Assembly: GCA_041397645.1 (NCBI GenBank)
Contig: JAWKWE010000006.1
Coordinates: forward strand, 1 to 64,000
DNA length: 64,000 bases
Source of the DNA: Hyphomicrobiaceae bacterium
GTDB lineage: Bacteria; Pseudomonadota; Alphaproteobacteria; Rhizobiales; Hyphomicrobiaceae
Direction: 5' to 3'
Positions 26,226 to 34,906 of this stretch are shown here, in pieces. Below the pieces are notes generated by a model, which was not told the origin of the DNA, made no database searches, and saw nothing but the letters and a program-made list of their open reading frames with translations. A program made the translations under genes and the position numbers. Every line of letters starts with the position of its first letter. Position 1 is the stretch's first letter.

Positions 26226-27371
26226 ATGAAGATCCTGTATGTGATTACACGCGCCGAGCTGGGTGGCGGCCAAACGCACTTGGTTGAACTAATGCGCGGC
26301 TTTCGGGATCGCGCAGACATCGAGCTGGCCTGCGGCGATACTGGCTATCTTACCGACGAAGCTGCCAAGCTTGGTATTAAATGCCACGTCCTAACCGGCC
26401 TCGTCCAACCCATGCAGCCACGAGATGATCTGCGTGCGCTGTGGAACTGTTATCGCCTTATCAGGAAAATCCGGCCTGACATCGTTCATGCGCATACCTC
26501 GAAAGCCGGTTTCATTGCCCGCCTCGCTGCAACTGCGGCACGCGTGCCGTCCGTCTTCACGGCGCATACGTGGTGCTTCACGGAAGGTACGTCACGGAAA
26601 TGGAAGCTTATCGGGGTTCCGCTCGAGAGACTGGCCGGGCGGATATCCAGTAAAATTCTGACCGTCTCCGGATCCAATCGCACTCTCGCCCTCAGAAACC
26701 GAATTTGTTCTCCTGACAAGCTGGTCACTATTTACAATGGTATAGGAGATACCCCGTCACGCGCCGAGCACGGCCGAAACACAGTTCCGCGGATCGTAAT
26801 GGTGGCCCGCTTCAGCGAGCAAAAGGACCAAGCTACGCTGGTTGACGCCGTACGCGGATTGGATATGCCTTTTCAACTCATGTTCGTCGGCGACGGTCCG
26901 CTGCGACAATCAATTGAAGATCAAGTGCATCGCTCTGAACTGGACGCCAAGGTCAGTTTTGCCGGACAGCGGTTGGATATTGCTGAAATTCTCGCATCCT
27001 CCGATATCTTTGTCTTGGCTTCCCATTGGGAAGGCTTTCCGATTAGCATTCTCGAAGCCATGAGGGCTGGACTGCCCGTTGTGGCCAGCAAAGTGGACGG
27101 CGTGGGCGAAGCGGTCGTTGACGGCGTTACAGGTTATCTCACTCCCGAAGGCGACAGCGATGCGTTAAGAGACGCTCTTGCGCGCTTGGTGCTCGATCCA
27201 AGTTTACGCAAGCGCATGGGATCCGCAGGGCACCAGCACTTCATGGAGGAATTTACCGCCTCCGCGATGTTGCAGAAGACCGGGGCCGTCTATGAAGAAG
27301 TGAGCCGGCCGCATAAATTGCGCCCCAAAGTTAGGGATGAACGTCTGCTGGCCCGCAGAACGGCCAGCTAG
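26226..27371 (+). CDS. Glycosyltransferase family 4 (GT-B)
   Basis: A 381-residue GT-B enzyme. N-terminal ITRAELGGGQTHLVELMRG is the acceptor-domain signature shared with WcaC/WbnH-type glycosyltransferases; VHAHTSKAGFIARLAAT follows. Donor-site segments: IVMVARFSEQKDQATLVDAV, FVLASHWEGFPISILEAMRA (E-x7-E) and GLPVVASKVDGVGEAV. ATG 26226 has AAAGG upstream. It is coupled with the preceding GT4 gene. Sugar specificity cannot be told. Confidence 0.88.
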   Translation: MKILYVITRAELGGGQTHLVELMRGFRDRADIELACGDTGYLTDEAAKLGIKCHVLTGLVQPMQPRDDLRALWNCYRLIRKIRPDIVHAHTSKAGFIARLAATAARVPSVFTAHTWCFTEGTSRKWKLIGVPLERLAGRISSKILTVSGSNRTLALRNRICSPDKLVTIYNGIGDTPSRAEHGRNTVPRIVMVARFSEQKDQATLVDAVRGLDMPFQLMFVGDGPLRQSIEDQVHRSELDAKVSFAGQRLDIAEILASSDIFVLASHWEGFPISILEAMRAGLPVVASKVDGVGEAVVDGVTGYLTPEGDSDALRDALARLVLDPSLRKRMGSAGHQHFMEEFTASAMLQKTGAVYEEVSRPHKLRPKVRDERLLARRTAS

Positions 27372-27380
27372 ATTGGTCGG

Positions 27381-27716
27381 TCACTGCTTCTCTTTCAAAA
27401 TCGCCACTTCTAGCAGCGCTGTAATGAGCATATTGCGCAACCTCGCATTCTCTTCCTCTAATGATTTAATTCGTGCCGATAGCGCAGCATCTACTTTAGC
27501 AGCCTCTCTAGGCGACTGTACCTGAGACGCCTCTACCGTCCGCGGCGGAGACTGACGCTTGGGCGCTTTTTCTTGAGCAGAGGCCTTGGCTTTCCATTTG
27601 TAGAATGTCGCGCTGGAGATCCCATACTTCCGACAAATCTCCCCAACTGTCGCACCTGAAGCGTGCTCACTCACAATTGCATTGATTTGCTCATCCGAAA
27701 ATTTGCTCTTGCGCAT
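27381..27716 (-). CDS. Orphan IS3-type OrfA (helix-turn-helix transposase subunit)
   Basis: A 111-residue protein, MRKSKFSDEQINAIVSEHAS then VGEICRKYGISSATFYKWKA (helix-turn-helix) and a C-terminal leucine-zipper-like stretch (KSLEEENARLRNMLITALLE). This is the IS3/IS911 OrfA pattern. No OrfB follows downstream, and the end (LKEKQ) lies ten bases from the GT4 stop. It is either a remnant of an insertion sequence or a stand-alone DNA-binding protein. The open frame upstream of 27716 is not transposase-like. Confidence 0.7.
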   Translation of the reverse strand: MRKSKFSDEQINAIVSEHASGATVGEICRKYGISSATFYKWKAKASAQEKAPKRQSPPRTVEASQVQSPREAAKVDAALSARIKSLEEENARLRNMLITALLEVAILKEKQ

Positions 27717-28327
27717 CTTGTTGATACCTGACCGGAGGACGGCCCAAGAGACAACCACCCGTGGGGAGCCAAATGCTGTTGAATCGCAGTGAGTATCGTA
27801 TCGAGATGCTCGACCGGAAACATGTAAGATCAACGTAATAAATACGGCTAGAACGCGGAGCCCCCCAACCTCCAACGGCTATCGATGTAGACCTCCGCCG
27901 CACCTAAAGAAGGAGACGCACCCGCGACGAGCCCAGAAGGCTCGGCGATTGCGCGAATTTCTTGGCGAATCTTCAAGAATGTCCAACTGCCGAACAGGTC
28001 CAATTTCTATTTATGGGTGTAGATATATAGAGAGACACTTTGTTCTTCTCTGCAGGCAAGGTACCGCCACCAAACCAAAAGTTTTGAAAGCGTCTCAGGT
28101 GCGCGCACCGATATTTTTGATCTGCGCATTCCGCGGCATTGCTTGAAAATCAGACACATGGCGTTCGCCGCGCTGAATTTTCCATCGTACCATCTCCAAA
28201 TTGAGTATACCCACCGGGCTCGAAAAATAAAAAAATGAGGACTAGTTTAAGAATATCCAGTTCGGCTCCGGCGGTTGCATCCTCCAAATTCTGCAAACCC
28301 CGGCGCTGTAGAGTAAGGGGTCTAGTC
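27717..28327. other. Intergenic region, possible IS remnant
   Basis: About 610 bases between the orphan OrfA and the LuxR gene. AT-rich patches and several short frames, but no protein I can name and no clear inverted repeats. It probably contains the LuxR promoter. AAGGAGACG at about 27910 is a ribosome-binding-like sequence not followed by a long frame. Confidence 0.35.
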
Positions 28328-29089
28328 ATGTGTACCTCACTTGGATGTTCGCATTCGCATTTTGAGCAAAGTTCCTCCAGTCATTCTGATCCAGCAAATT
28401 TCGAGCGTATGGCAGCAAGGGATTTCCCTAAAGAGGCTTCCGTTTCCCCGCAGAACCACGCTACCGTCATCATTCATCGAAGTCAGCTATACGCCGAATG
28501 CCTTATGCACGCAGTCGCTGAACCGAATGGCGATACGATACTCACGTTTCCAAAAGTAGAAACTTGGTTCGACATTCCGAATTGGCAGGCAGCGGCTCTC
28601 GTCGTTCTATGCGTCTCGGGTCTAAGCCGCGACGAGGAAGCTCAACAGATCAACGCGCTGCTGTCGTGCACCGAAGGTCTGGCACCTGTGGTGATCATGG
28701 GCGATAGTGAGAGTCCCGATTACGTGGTCAGTCTGCTCGCACGTGGTTGCCAGGGATATATACCTACGAGCTTGTCTCTAAACATGACTGTCAAAGCCCT
28801 GAGTTTCGTTCGCTCAGGCGGCGTTTTCATACCGGCTGAGATTCTTCTTGCTTCTCAACTCTCCCATAAGCCCAACGCCACCGACAAGCAGTCCGATCTG
28901 GGCATGTTCACCGCTAAACAGTCTGCCGTGATCGAGGCCATTAGGCTCGGCAAGGCGAATAAGACCATCGCGTACGAACTCAACATGTGTGAAAGCACCG
29001 TCAAAGTGCATGTTCGCAACATAATGAAGAAACTTGACGCAAAGAACCGCACGCAAGTCGCGTTCATCGCCAACCAAATGGCACGCTAG
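28328..29089 (+). CDS. LuxR/NarL-type regulator with degenerate receiver domain
   Basis: A 253-residue DNA-binding protein. C-terminal LuxR helix-turn-helix: FTAKQSAVIEAIRLGKANKT, IAYELNMCESTVKVHVRNIM, KKLDAKNRTQVAFIANQM. The N-terminal half folds like a NarL receiver, but the phospho-acceptor position is Cys95 (VVLCVSG), the acidic pair is replaced by His-Arg (TVIIHRSQ), and the conserved Lys is Thr (GYIPTSLS), so phosphorylation is unlikely. A paralogue with the same changes is at 38556-39251. ATG 28328 has AAGGGG upstream. Probably regulates EPS genes (inference). Confidence 0.82.
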   Translation: MCTSLGCSHSHFEQSSSSHSDPANFERMAARDFPKEASVSPQNHATVIIHRSQLYAECLMHAVAEPNGDTILTFPKVETWFDIPNWQAAALVVLCVSGLSRDEEAQQINALLSCTEGLAPVVIMGDSESPDYVVSLLARGCQGYIPTSLSLNMTVKALSFVRSGGVFIPAEILLASQLSHKPNATDKQSDLGMFTAKQSAVIEAIRLGKANKTIAYELNMCESTVKVHVRNIMKKLDAKNRTQVAFIANQMAR

Positions 29090-29497
29090 AATTTCGCCAT
29101 CAGACCACAACGCTTACGCGGCACGGCATTCTGCCGCGGTGTAGGGCGCCAACATTCGGCCTACGCCCGCGCGCTATATCGAACGGTTTGGATGGCAGCG
29201 CGACGGTCATAAGGAGAGCAGCGTACAGTGACGAGCAGCACTGCAATACGTACTGATCCACCAAAGTATTAACTTTGCACCCCAAGGCATCAGCGGTCTA
29301 CGCCGTTCGCTCCCATTGCGAAATTTTCCGTTTCGTCCGAACGTTTTGCTATTCGATCAGCGGATCCAAAAGGGAACTTGGACGCGAAACGCCAAGCTCA
29401 GAACATCTTCATGGGTCTTTGCACGCAATATTTCAGCGCTGTAGTGAACAGGGAATTGCCGCTACGGGAGAAGCCGTCGCCAGCGCGCGAAGGGCCT
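29090..29497. other. Intergenic region upstream of the sugar transferase
   Basis: About 400 bases. The sugar-transferase frame is open back to 29378 (TTG), so part of this could be coding if an upstream start is used. No other protein, terminator or RNA recognised. Confidence 0.35.
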
Positions 29498-30142
29498 ATG
29501 ACGATTGATACTTTCCATGCGTCACCGACACTCGGCGGCTACCAGAAGCGAATACTCGATATCGTAGTGGCGGGCACAGCCTTGATACTCCTTGCTCCCA
29601 TCATGCTGATCGTTTCAGCGCTCATAAAGCTCACCATCGGTGGCCCCGTAATTTTCGCACACCAGCGCGTCGGAGCGAATGGCGTAGCGTTTCCGTGCCT
29701 GAAATTTCGCTCAATGGTCGTCGATGGAGACGCCATACTTCAGCAGCATCTGGAATGCGACCCCGCAGCCGCGCGCGAGTGGCGCGAGACGCGCAAGCTG
29801 AAGAACGATCCGCGTGTAACACCGCTTGGCAAGCTGCTTCGTAAATCGAGCATTGATGAACTTCCACAATTGTTCAATGTCTTGCGAGGCGACATGAGCT
29901 GCGTTGGTCCGCGCCCAATTGTTGCGGCTGAATTGGAGCGCTACGGCACGCATGTGTCTGATTATCTGTGCGTGCGGCCTGGCTTAACGGGAATCTGGCA
30001 GGTTAGCGGGCGCAGCCGCCTCAGCTATCGTCACCGTGTAGCGCTCGATAGCCTCTATGTCCGCCGTTGGTCGATGGGGTTGGACATAGCCCTTCTACTA
30101 AGAACTGTCCCTGCGGTTCTGGCGTTTGAAGAAGCGGCGTAG
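29498..30142 (+). CDS. exoY: Undecaprenyl-phosphate sugar phosphotransferase (ExoY/WbaP type)
   Basis: Priming enzyme: transfers a hexose-1-phosphate to undecaprenyl phosphate, starting EPS repeat synthesis at the inner membrane. 214 residues from ATG 29498. One N-terminal helix (IVVAGTALILLAPIMLIVSA), then the conserved catalytic domain: KFRSMVVDGDAI, KLLRKSSIDELPQLFNVLRG, DMSCVGPRPIVAAEL, VRPGLTGIWQVSGRSRLSY. The symbol is by similarity only; galactose or glucose cannot be told apart. The ribosome-binding site before 29498 (AAGGG) is close to the ATG, and starts at 29411 or 29378 are possible. Its 3' end overlaps a convergent small membrane gene. Confidence 0.85.
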   Translation: MTIDTFHASPTLGGYQKRILDIVVAGTALILLAPIMLIVSALIKLTIGGPVIFAHQRVGANGVAFPCLKFRSMVVDGDAILQQHLECDPAAAREWRETRKLKNDPRVTPLGKLLRKSSIDELPQLFNVLRGDMSCVGPRPIVAAELERYGTHVSDYLCVRPGLTGIWQVSGRSRLSYRHRVALDSLYVRRWSMGLDIALLLRTVPAVLAFEEAA

Positions 30143-30361
30143 AAGTGTAGAGCCGTATACGCCAGCCAAGTAACCAACTTGCAGGATCGCCACAAGGCAG
30201 ATGATCGTGCCAGCGATTTCGATAAGGCCACGCCCAGAGATTAGGCCTTCACAAAGGCTGGCAAGCGTCACGGCAGCCGACAAAGCGAGAGCGGCTGGCA
30301 CTCGGAATTTCATCCCGGCCAGAATACCCACCGCGGCTACGGCAAGAATCACCACCCTCAT
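30098..30361 (-). CDS. Small inner-membrane protein, possible EPS regulator
   Basis: An 87-residue protein (start ATG 30361; the frame is open to 30436) with two or three hydrophobic segments (MRVVILAVAAVGILAGMKF, LIEIAGTIICLVAILQVGYL) and a basic tail RRFFKRQNRRDSS. Small hydrophobic proteins next to exoY, such as ExoX, negatively regulate EPS production in rhizobia; similarity here is in size, 'ILQVGYLAG' and position, not firm sequence. The gene is convergent with and overlaps the last 45 bases of exoY, so antisense interaction between the two mRNAs is possible. Upstream lies a repeat element at 30502-30544. Confidence 0.6.
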   Translation of the reverse strand: MRVVILAVAAVGILAGMKFRVPAALALSAAVTLASLCEGLISGRGLIEIAGTIICLVAILQVGYLAGVYGSTLLRRFFKRQNRRDSS

Positions 30362-30501
30362 GTTAATTTCAATCAGCTTGGCGAAAGTCCCACAGTCGCG
30401 CCGTTGGCCGGTCGCGAGGCCAACAACACGACGCATCCCCTAGGGCTCACTGCTCGACACAGCAACGCCCCTTAGAATCGCCAGACCTTAGTATCACGTA
30501 T

Positions 30502-30544
30502 CGCTAAGCGATGCTGCTCAACCGCTAAGCGATTTAAATCGCTT
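30502..30544. promoter_or_regulatory. Paired palindromic repeats, candidate operator
   Basis: CGCTAAGCGAT occurs at 30502-30512 and again at 30523-30533, 21 bases apart (two helical turns). Each copy centres on the odd palindrome CGCTAAGCG. The second copy runs into an 18-base perfect palindrome, AAGCGATTTAAATCGCTT (30527-30544). It sits upstream of the small membrane gene and downstream of the 909-residue gene, so it could be an operator for the former or an end structure for the latter. Binding protein unknown. Confidence 0.4.
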
Positions 30545-30582
30545 TGGTTTTCTTCTGGGCGGCAACTGATGACGTTGCGGCT

Positions 30583-33312
30583 CTAGATCATCAGATCATA
30601 ACAGTGATGGGATGCGCATACCGTTGAGACATCGGTCTCCGTCGTCAATGGCACAGAGTTCGGCAGCTCAGACGTCAAATCATGTTCGGAGCTCGACGAC
30701 TGCGCAGACAGACTGTTCGAGTTTGCATCTACCGTGCCGACGTCGGCGTTAGGAACCGCACTCTGCGTCGGTGCTCTGGCGGTATCAAACGAGATGATGT
30801 CCGTGCTCGCTGATGCTGTGAAAGCCAACAGAGTTGGATCTGTCGTCGTCGCATCAGTTGTGGTCACTGTTGTGTCACTGGTAAGCGCCGGCGAAGCAAG
30901 CAAGCTAGCCGTCGCGAGCGTTGTCGTCGTCGTTGTCTGAGCGGTGCCGCCACTTGTCGTCAAATGCGTGCCGTTCTGAGCCGTCGCGTCGAGACTGAGC
31001 AGGCGCACCTGTTGCAGGTTGGTGAGCCCGCCCGTTGCGCCGGTGAACTCCATATATGCATATTGCGAACCACCCAGATACTGCGTCGCCAGATCCTGCG
31101 TTACGCTCGCTACCTGCACACCGTCGAACGAGTAGGTCAGGGTCGTGCCTGTCCACGTCACATGGACCTGATGCCAGGCTCCATCCTCGATGTTACCGAG
31201 ATCCTTGATGGTTCCGACGATCGCCTCGCTGTCGGTATTGATCAGGCTGGTGTGATCGTTGGCAATGTCGTTCGGGTCACCCGCGCTCTGATAGGTATCG
31301 AACTGAATCCCAAGGCCGTTCTGAATGTTCAGTCCGCCCATCGCGCCGCCAAGACCGCCGAGCGCGGCTAGACCACGGGCATCATTGTGCAGCACGAACA
31401 TCATGCCGTCCGCACCGTTCGCGTTCTTGGTGCCGACGTTGATCTCAAACGTCACATCGAACGCCTTCGTAAGATCGATCCGGTCCTGAAGAACCACTCC
31501 TCCAGCCTGGACCGCTGCGTCCGGCGTGACCGTGTACGTAAACGTCCCCGATTGCGCCACAGCGTTCCCGATCGTAGAAAACGTCGGCAACGTGCCACCG
31601 GTTGGCTTCGGCGCAATGAGAAATCGACCAATCGTGCCGGCAAAGAGATCGGCATAATACATATAGCCGTCGGTGCCTTGAGCAAAGTGGACAGGCCCCA
31701 CACCGGTTGGTGACGTGAAGATATAATTGACGGCCGTGCTGTCGAAGGCATCAACCGTATAAATGTCGCCTTGCGATATGTCGGTGAAGAAGTAGTCGTT
31801 TTGGAAAACTGCAGGGTAGGCCGACCCAGTGTAGATCGAGTTCGCTCCGACGATCGCCTGAACCTGGTAACCGGGCGCGTTGTCGTCATGCGCAAAGGCT
31901 CTGTAAGCGGGCGTTATTACTATCTGGCCGTTGGCAACCGCCGAGTAGAAAGCTTGCGCCGATGCAAAATCGCTATAGAGAGGCGTCTTCTCCGATACCC
32001 CGTTGTCACCCCCTTCATAATAAGGCCAGCCGAAATTGTTGCCAGCGCCTCCTTTGTTGATTTCCTCATAAGTGAACCAGCCGGTCTCACTGATGAGAAG
32101 TTGGCCATCCGGCCCGAAGGTCGTGGCATAAGGATTGCGCAAGCCAAGCTGCCAAACCTTTGCGGCGTTGGTATCGAGGGATGCGCCGGGGACAACAAAT
32201 GGGTTGTCCGGCAAGCCATCGCCAGTCAGCGGATCAATGCGCAGTATTTTGCCAGATAGACTATTGACATCTTGCACACTAACCGCGCGCGGATCCGCGT
32301 AATTGTAAGAAACGCCATCGCCCACGCCGACATAGAGCGCGCCATCTGGCCCAAAGACCAGTGAACCTCCAGCATGAGAGAGGGAGTCGACCTTCATATA
32401 ATCCTGTTTGTAAGCACCTGTCACAGGATCAACGTCAGACGCTCTCAGATTGATGTTTGCCGGGTCCGTGCTGTCGAGTGCGCCGCCGCCACTTATGTCT
32501 GACAACGATATCCCGGCGCCGCCCAACAAAATCACCGCGCTCCCGGGAACAACGGTTGTGTAGCCGGTCGCCGCATCTGCCGTATAGCGAACCAGATAGG
32601 AAAATCTGTTGCCCTGGCCGTCCTGCCCCGCGGGACCGCCTGGCGGGCCGGCATCAGGCGGATCAACCACGTAGAATGCATAGATGTAGGGGTTCTGAAG
32701 GAAATCTGGATGCACGGCGATGTCGAGCAACCCGCGATCGCCTGCCTGGTTCACCTGTCCACTAATATCTATGAAGGTGGAAATGAAAGCGCCGGTGTCA
32801 GAGTTGAAAACTTTGATCCGTCCGCCTTTCTCTGCCACAAATTCAAGCGGTGTAGACAACGGCTTTACAAACTCAAACGCGATCGGCTGGTTCAATCCCG
32901 AAATGACCGTTTGCATGGTGACCTGATAGTTGGACACCAAAGGCGGAATCGCGGGATCTGGCTGCGGTGGATTTTCGTCGTCTATAATATCGATGCGAGC
33001 CGTTCTGGGAAATAAGAGAGTGCTGCTCGCATCTACTAATTCAAGCGAGAAATTGAACGTTTCTGTCGTTTCCGAGAGATTGTCGTTGACGATCGTGACG
33101 GGGACCGTGATCGTCGATTGACCCGGTTGAAAGATTGCAGTGCCGTCGTTTTCAATGAAGTCAAGGCCGCTCGTCGCCGTTGACTCGTTCGTACCGTAGG
33201 TGACCGTCGCTGAACCCGAAATATCTCCCGTGCGCGTTATCGGTACGTAGACGATACCGTCCGCCTCATTGACGCTGAGCGCGGTGCCCGCAAGATAGAT
33301 ATTTCCCGTCAT
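30583..33312 (-). CDS. Calx-beta / PQQ-type sugar dehydrogenase / L-type lectin multidomain protein
   Basis: A 909-residue protein, probably extracellular. Residues about 5-112: Calx-beta domain (ITRTGDISGSATVTYGTNES, VTIVNDNLSETTETFNFSLE). About 125-570: glucose/sorbosone-dehydrogenase beta-propeller (ISGLNQPIAFEFVKPLSTPL, RGLLDIAVHPDFLQNPYIYA, LRNPYATTFGPDGQLLISET). About 575-780: legume-type lectin fold (FEINVGTKNANGADGMMFVL, GLGIQFDTYQSAGDPNDIAN). The tail is Thr/Ser-rich. No signal peptide is seen at MTGNIYLAGTALSVNEADGI, which suggests type I secretion; a PrsDE-like pair is 15 kb away. Sugar binding plus oxidation fits EPS remodelling or attachment (inference). Confidence 0.8.
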   Translation of the reverse strand: MTGNIYLAGTALSVNEADGIVYVPITRTGDISGSATVTYGTNESTATSGLDFIENDGTAIFQPGQSTITVPVTIVNDNLSETTETFNFSLELVDASSTLLFPRTARIDIIDDENPPQPDPAIPPLVSNYQVTMQTVISGLNQPIAFEFVKPLSTPLEFVAEKGGRIKVFNSDTGAFISTFIDISGQVNQAGDRGLLDIAVHPDFLQNPYIYAFYVVDPPDAGPPGGPAGQDGQGNRFSYLVRYTADAATGYTTVVPGSAVILLGGAGISLSDISGGGALDSTDPANINLRASDVDPVTGAYKQDYMKVDSLSHAGGSLVFGPDGALYVGVGDGVSYNYADPRAVSVQDVNSLSGKILRIDPLTGDGLPDNPFVVPGASLDTNAAKVWQLGLRNPYATTFGPDGQLLISETGWFTYEEINKGGAGNNFGWPYYEGGDNGVSEKTPLYSDFASAQAFYSAVANGQIVITPAYRAFAHDDNAPGYQVQAIVGANSIYTGSAYPAVFQNDYFFTDISQGDIYTVDAFDSTAVNYIFTSPTGVGPVHFAQGTDGYMYYADLFAGTIGRFLIAPKPTGGTLPTFSTIGNAVAQSGTFTYTVTPDAAVQAGGVVLQDRIDLTKAFDVTFEINVGTKNANGADGMMFVLHNDARGLAALGGLGGAMGGLNIQNGLGIQFDTYQSAGDPNDIANDHTSLINTDSEAIVGTIKDLGNIEDGAWHQVHVTWTGTTLTYSFDGVQVASVTQDLATQYLGGSQYAYMEFTGATGGLTNLQQVRLLSLDATAQNGTHLTTSGGTAQTTTTTTLATASLLASPALTSDTTVTTTDATTTDPTLLAFTASASTDIISFDTARAPTQSAVPNADVGTVDANSNSLSAQSSSSEHDLTSELPNSVPLTTETDVSTVCASHHCYDLMI

Positions 33313-33416
33313 GACACATTACTCCAACATATGAATGCAACTTACAGCGCACGCAGATTTGAGCCGGCGGTGACTTGCGTCGAGATCCGTGTTGTTTCGG
33401 CCGTAAAACTTACGAC

Positions 33417-33635
33417 ATGTCTGTCACGACTCACGTCTCTCACAATCCGGCGCTCGCTCAGCACGATGAGCCTAAAATCGGCGCCACCTTGCGGGATCCA
33501 ACCGCGTGGCTTTGGGCAGATCCGTCCGTCCCACAACCCGTAGACGTTCGGCGAATCCCGCCCCGTCAACTTCTGCTTACGGCAGAACAGCAGAAGGCTC
33601 GACGCCTCAAACGGGTAAAGCGAACTGCCAAATAA
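33417..33635 (+). CDS. Possible small basic hypothetical protein
   Basis: A 72-residue frame (MSVTTHVSHNPALAQHDEPK at the start, a Lys/Arg-rich end QKARRLKRVKRTAK) in the 475-base gap between two minus-strand genes. No good ribosome-binding site precedes the ATG, and a longer frame overlaps on the minus strand. I do not recognise it. Listed because nothing else explains this gap; otherwise the interval holds only the promoter of the 909-residue gene. Confidence 0.25.
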   Translation: MSVTTHVSHNPALAQHDEPKIGATLRDPTAWLWADPSVPQPVDVRRIPPRQLLLTAEQQKARRLKRVKRTAK

Positions 33636-33787
33636 GTATGAGGCTACTCTAAAGTTATTAGGGAGAGGCTGACCAAGAATCACGACGAAGGCAAAGTTCA
33701 AAGAACTGCCGATCGGTTGCTTACGGCGCGCGGGTTGAACGGTCGGCTAAGCGCTCAATTGAGAGGTGAAGGATGTAATCACGTTCC

Positions 33788-34450
33788 TCACCTTCCAAAA
33801 CTCAACCTTATCTTTCTCCCGAAGAACGCTTCCGCGTAACCTTCGGAAGCATTGCACTCGATGCCACGAATTCTCGCGATGGCTTCGAATGTATCTCGCG
33901 TGAACCATTGACGCTTATGTTGGCTCGGAAAACACTCCATCAAGATGTCCGTCTTCCTGCGCATTTGCGCGCGCGTGAGCGGCACGTAAGTGTTGGGCAC
34001 ACTTATATCACCATCGTATTTCGTAATTTCGTACTCGAGGATCAGGTGGTCCCTGAACGTGTTCCAGGTCAGTTCGTTGGTAATGCGGTGATCCTGATGA
34101 AGGTCATGCCGACGGTGCGTAAATATAACGTCGGGCTGATGAGAAATTTTGATTTGTTCGATGTAATCTTTGATGACGTCGCCAATGTAAGGGAAGTAGC
34201 TTCCCTTGAATGTCCCAACAATGATTTCTGAAGAACGGGCGCCCTCTAGCAGCCTCGACGTAGCGTCGCGCGTTTCTTGTGCTCTAAGAGGATCTGAACT
34301 CAAGGTTACACAAACAATTCTTGTTTGCGGGCATTTCTCTACGAGAGTGAGAATTGTCCCACCACAACCGATTTCGATGTCGTCGCAGTGGGCTCCCAGG
34401 AAAAGTATGCACTTTGGCTGCGTTCCTTGAGCCAGAGAGAACTCGATCAT
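33788..34450 (-). CDS. PIG-L family deacetylase
   Basis: Zinc-dependent N-deacetylase of the LmbE/PIG-L family, 220 residues. Signatures: FLGAHCDDIEIGCGGTILTL (the AHxDD(I/E) metal motif, with Cys where Pro is usual) and HRRHDLHQDHRITNELTWNT (HxxDH). These enzymes deacetylate N-acetyl sugars such as GlcNAc linkages. In the EPS context it likely trims an acetamido sugar or a nucleotide-sugar precursor. Start ATG 34450 chosen for fit with the family; the frame is open to 34567. Confidence 0.82.
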   Translation of the reverse strand: MIEFSLAQGTQPKCILFLGAHCDDIEIGCGGTILTLVEKCPQTRIVCVTLSSDPLRAQETRDATSRLLEGARSSEIIVGTFKGSYFPYIGDVIKDYIEQIKISHQPDVIFTHRRHDLHQDHRITNELTWNTFRDHLILEYEITKYDGDISVPNTYVPLTRAQMRRKTDILMECFPSQHKRQWFTRDTFEAIARIRGIECNASEGYAEAFFGRKIRLSFGR

Positions 34451-34906
34451 TCCCAAATCCAGACTTGTTGCGACGTAGAGATTAGATTCGCGGCTCGCCG
34501 CGCAGCAACAGTAGGAGGACGGCCCGAGAACCGCAAGTTTTCGGCAAGCCTCCATGAGATCAATCAATCAATGGACTTAACGATGGACGGACGGCCGGGT
34601 GCTAGGCGACGCCGCACTGATGATTAATAACCGACAGCTGATTAATAACAGGGCAGCTCCTCACCTGGACGTCGTCGGGCCACCGACATCGGACGTTCCG
34701 AGGCTACCTCGTATTGCTTACAGCACGGCATTCTCGACAGGTCACGAAGAACCCCTTTTTTGCCCCTTGTCGGAGCGGCCGCGGCAAGGTCATCTACAGG
34801 AGGTGCTCGCGCGCTAGCAGGCCGGGCAGCGCATCAAAAGTCGTATTGAATATGCCTCCGCAAGATTTCGATCATTCTCAGACAGAACTCCCAAGGAAGT
34901 CGTGGT
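34451..34906. other. Divergent intergenic region
   Basis: About 455 bases between the PIG-L gene (minus) and the GT2 gene (plus). No convincing gene. It includes a direct repeat of TTAATAAC (near 34624 and 34641) that may be regulatory. Confidence 0.35.

Noticed and set aside
30734..30940. Plus-strand 68-residue Val/Ser-rich frame
   Set aside because: It is antisense to the Thr/Ser-rich tail of the 909-residue protein and mirrors its low-complexity codons.
30583..33312. RTX-type calcium-binding repeats in the 909-residue protein
   Set aside because: No GGxGxDxUx nonapeptide repeats are visible; Calx-beta explains the acidic segments.
33342..33701. Minus-strand 119-residue frame
   Set aside because: No family match or ribosome-binding site; the composition is unlike real proteins in the window.
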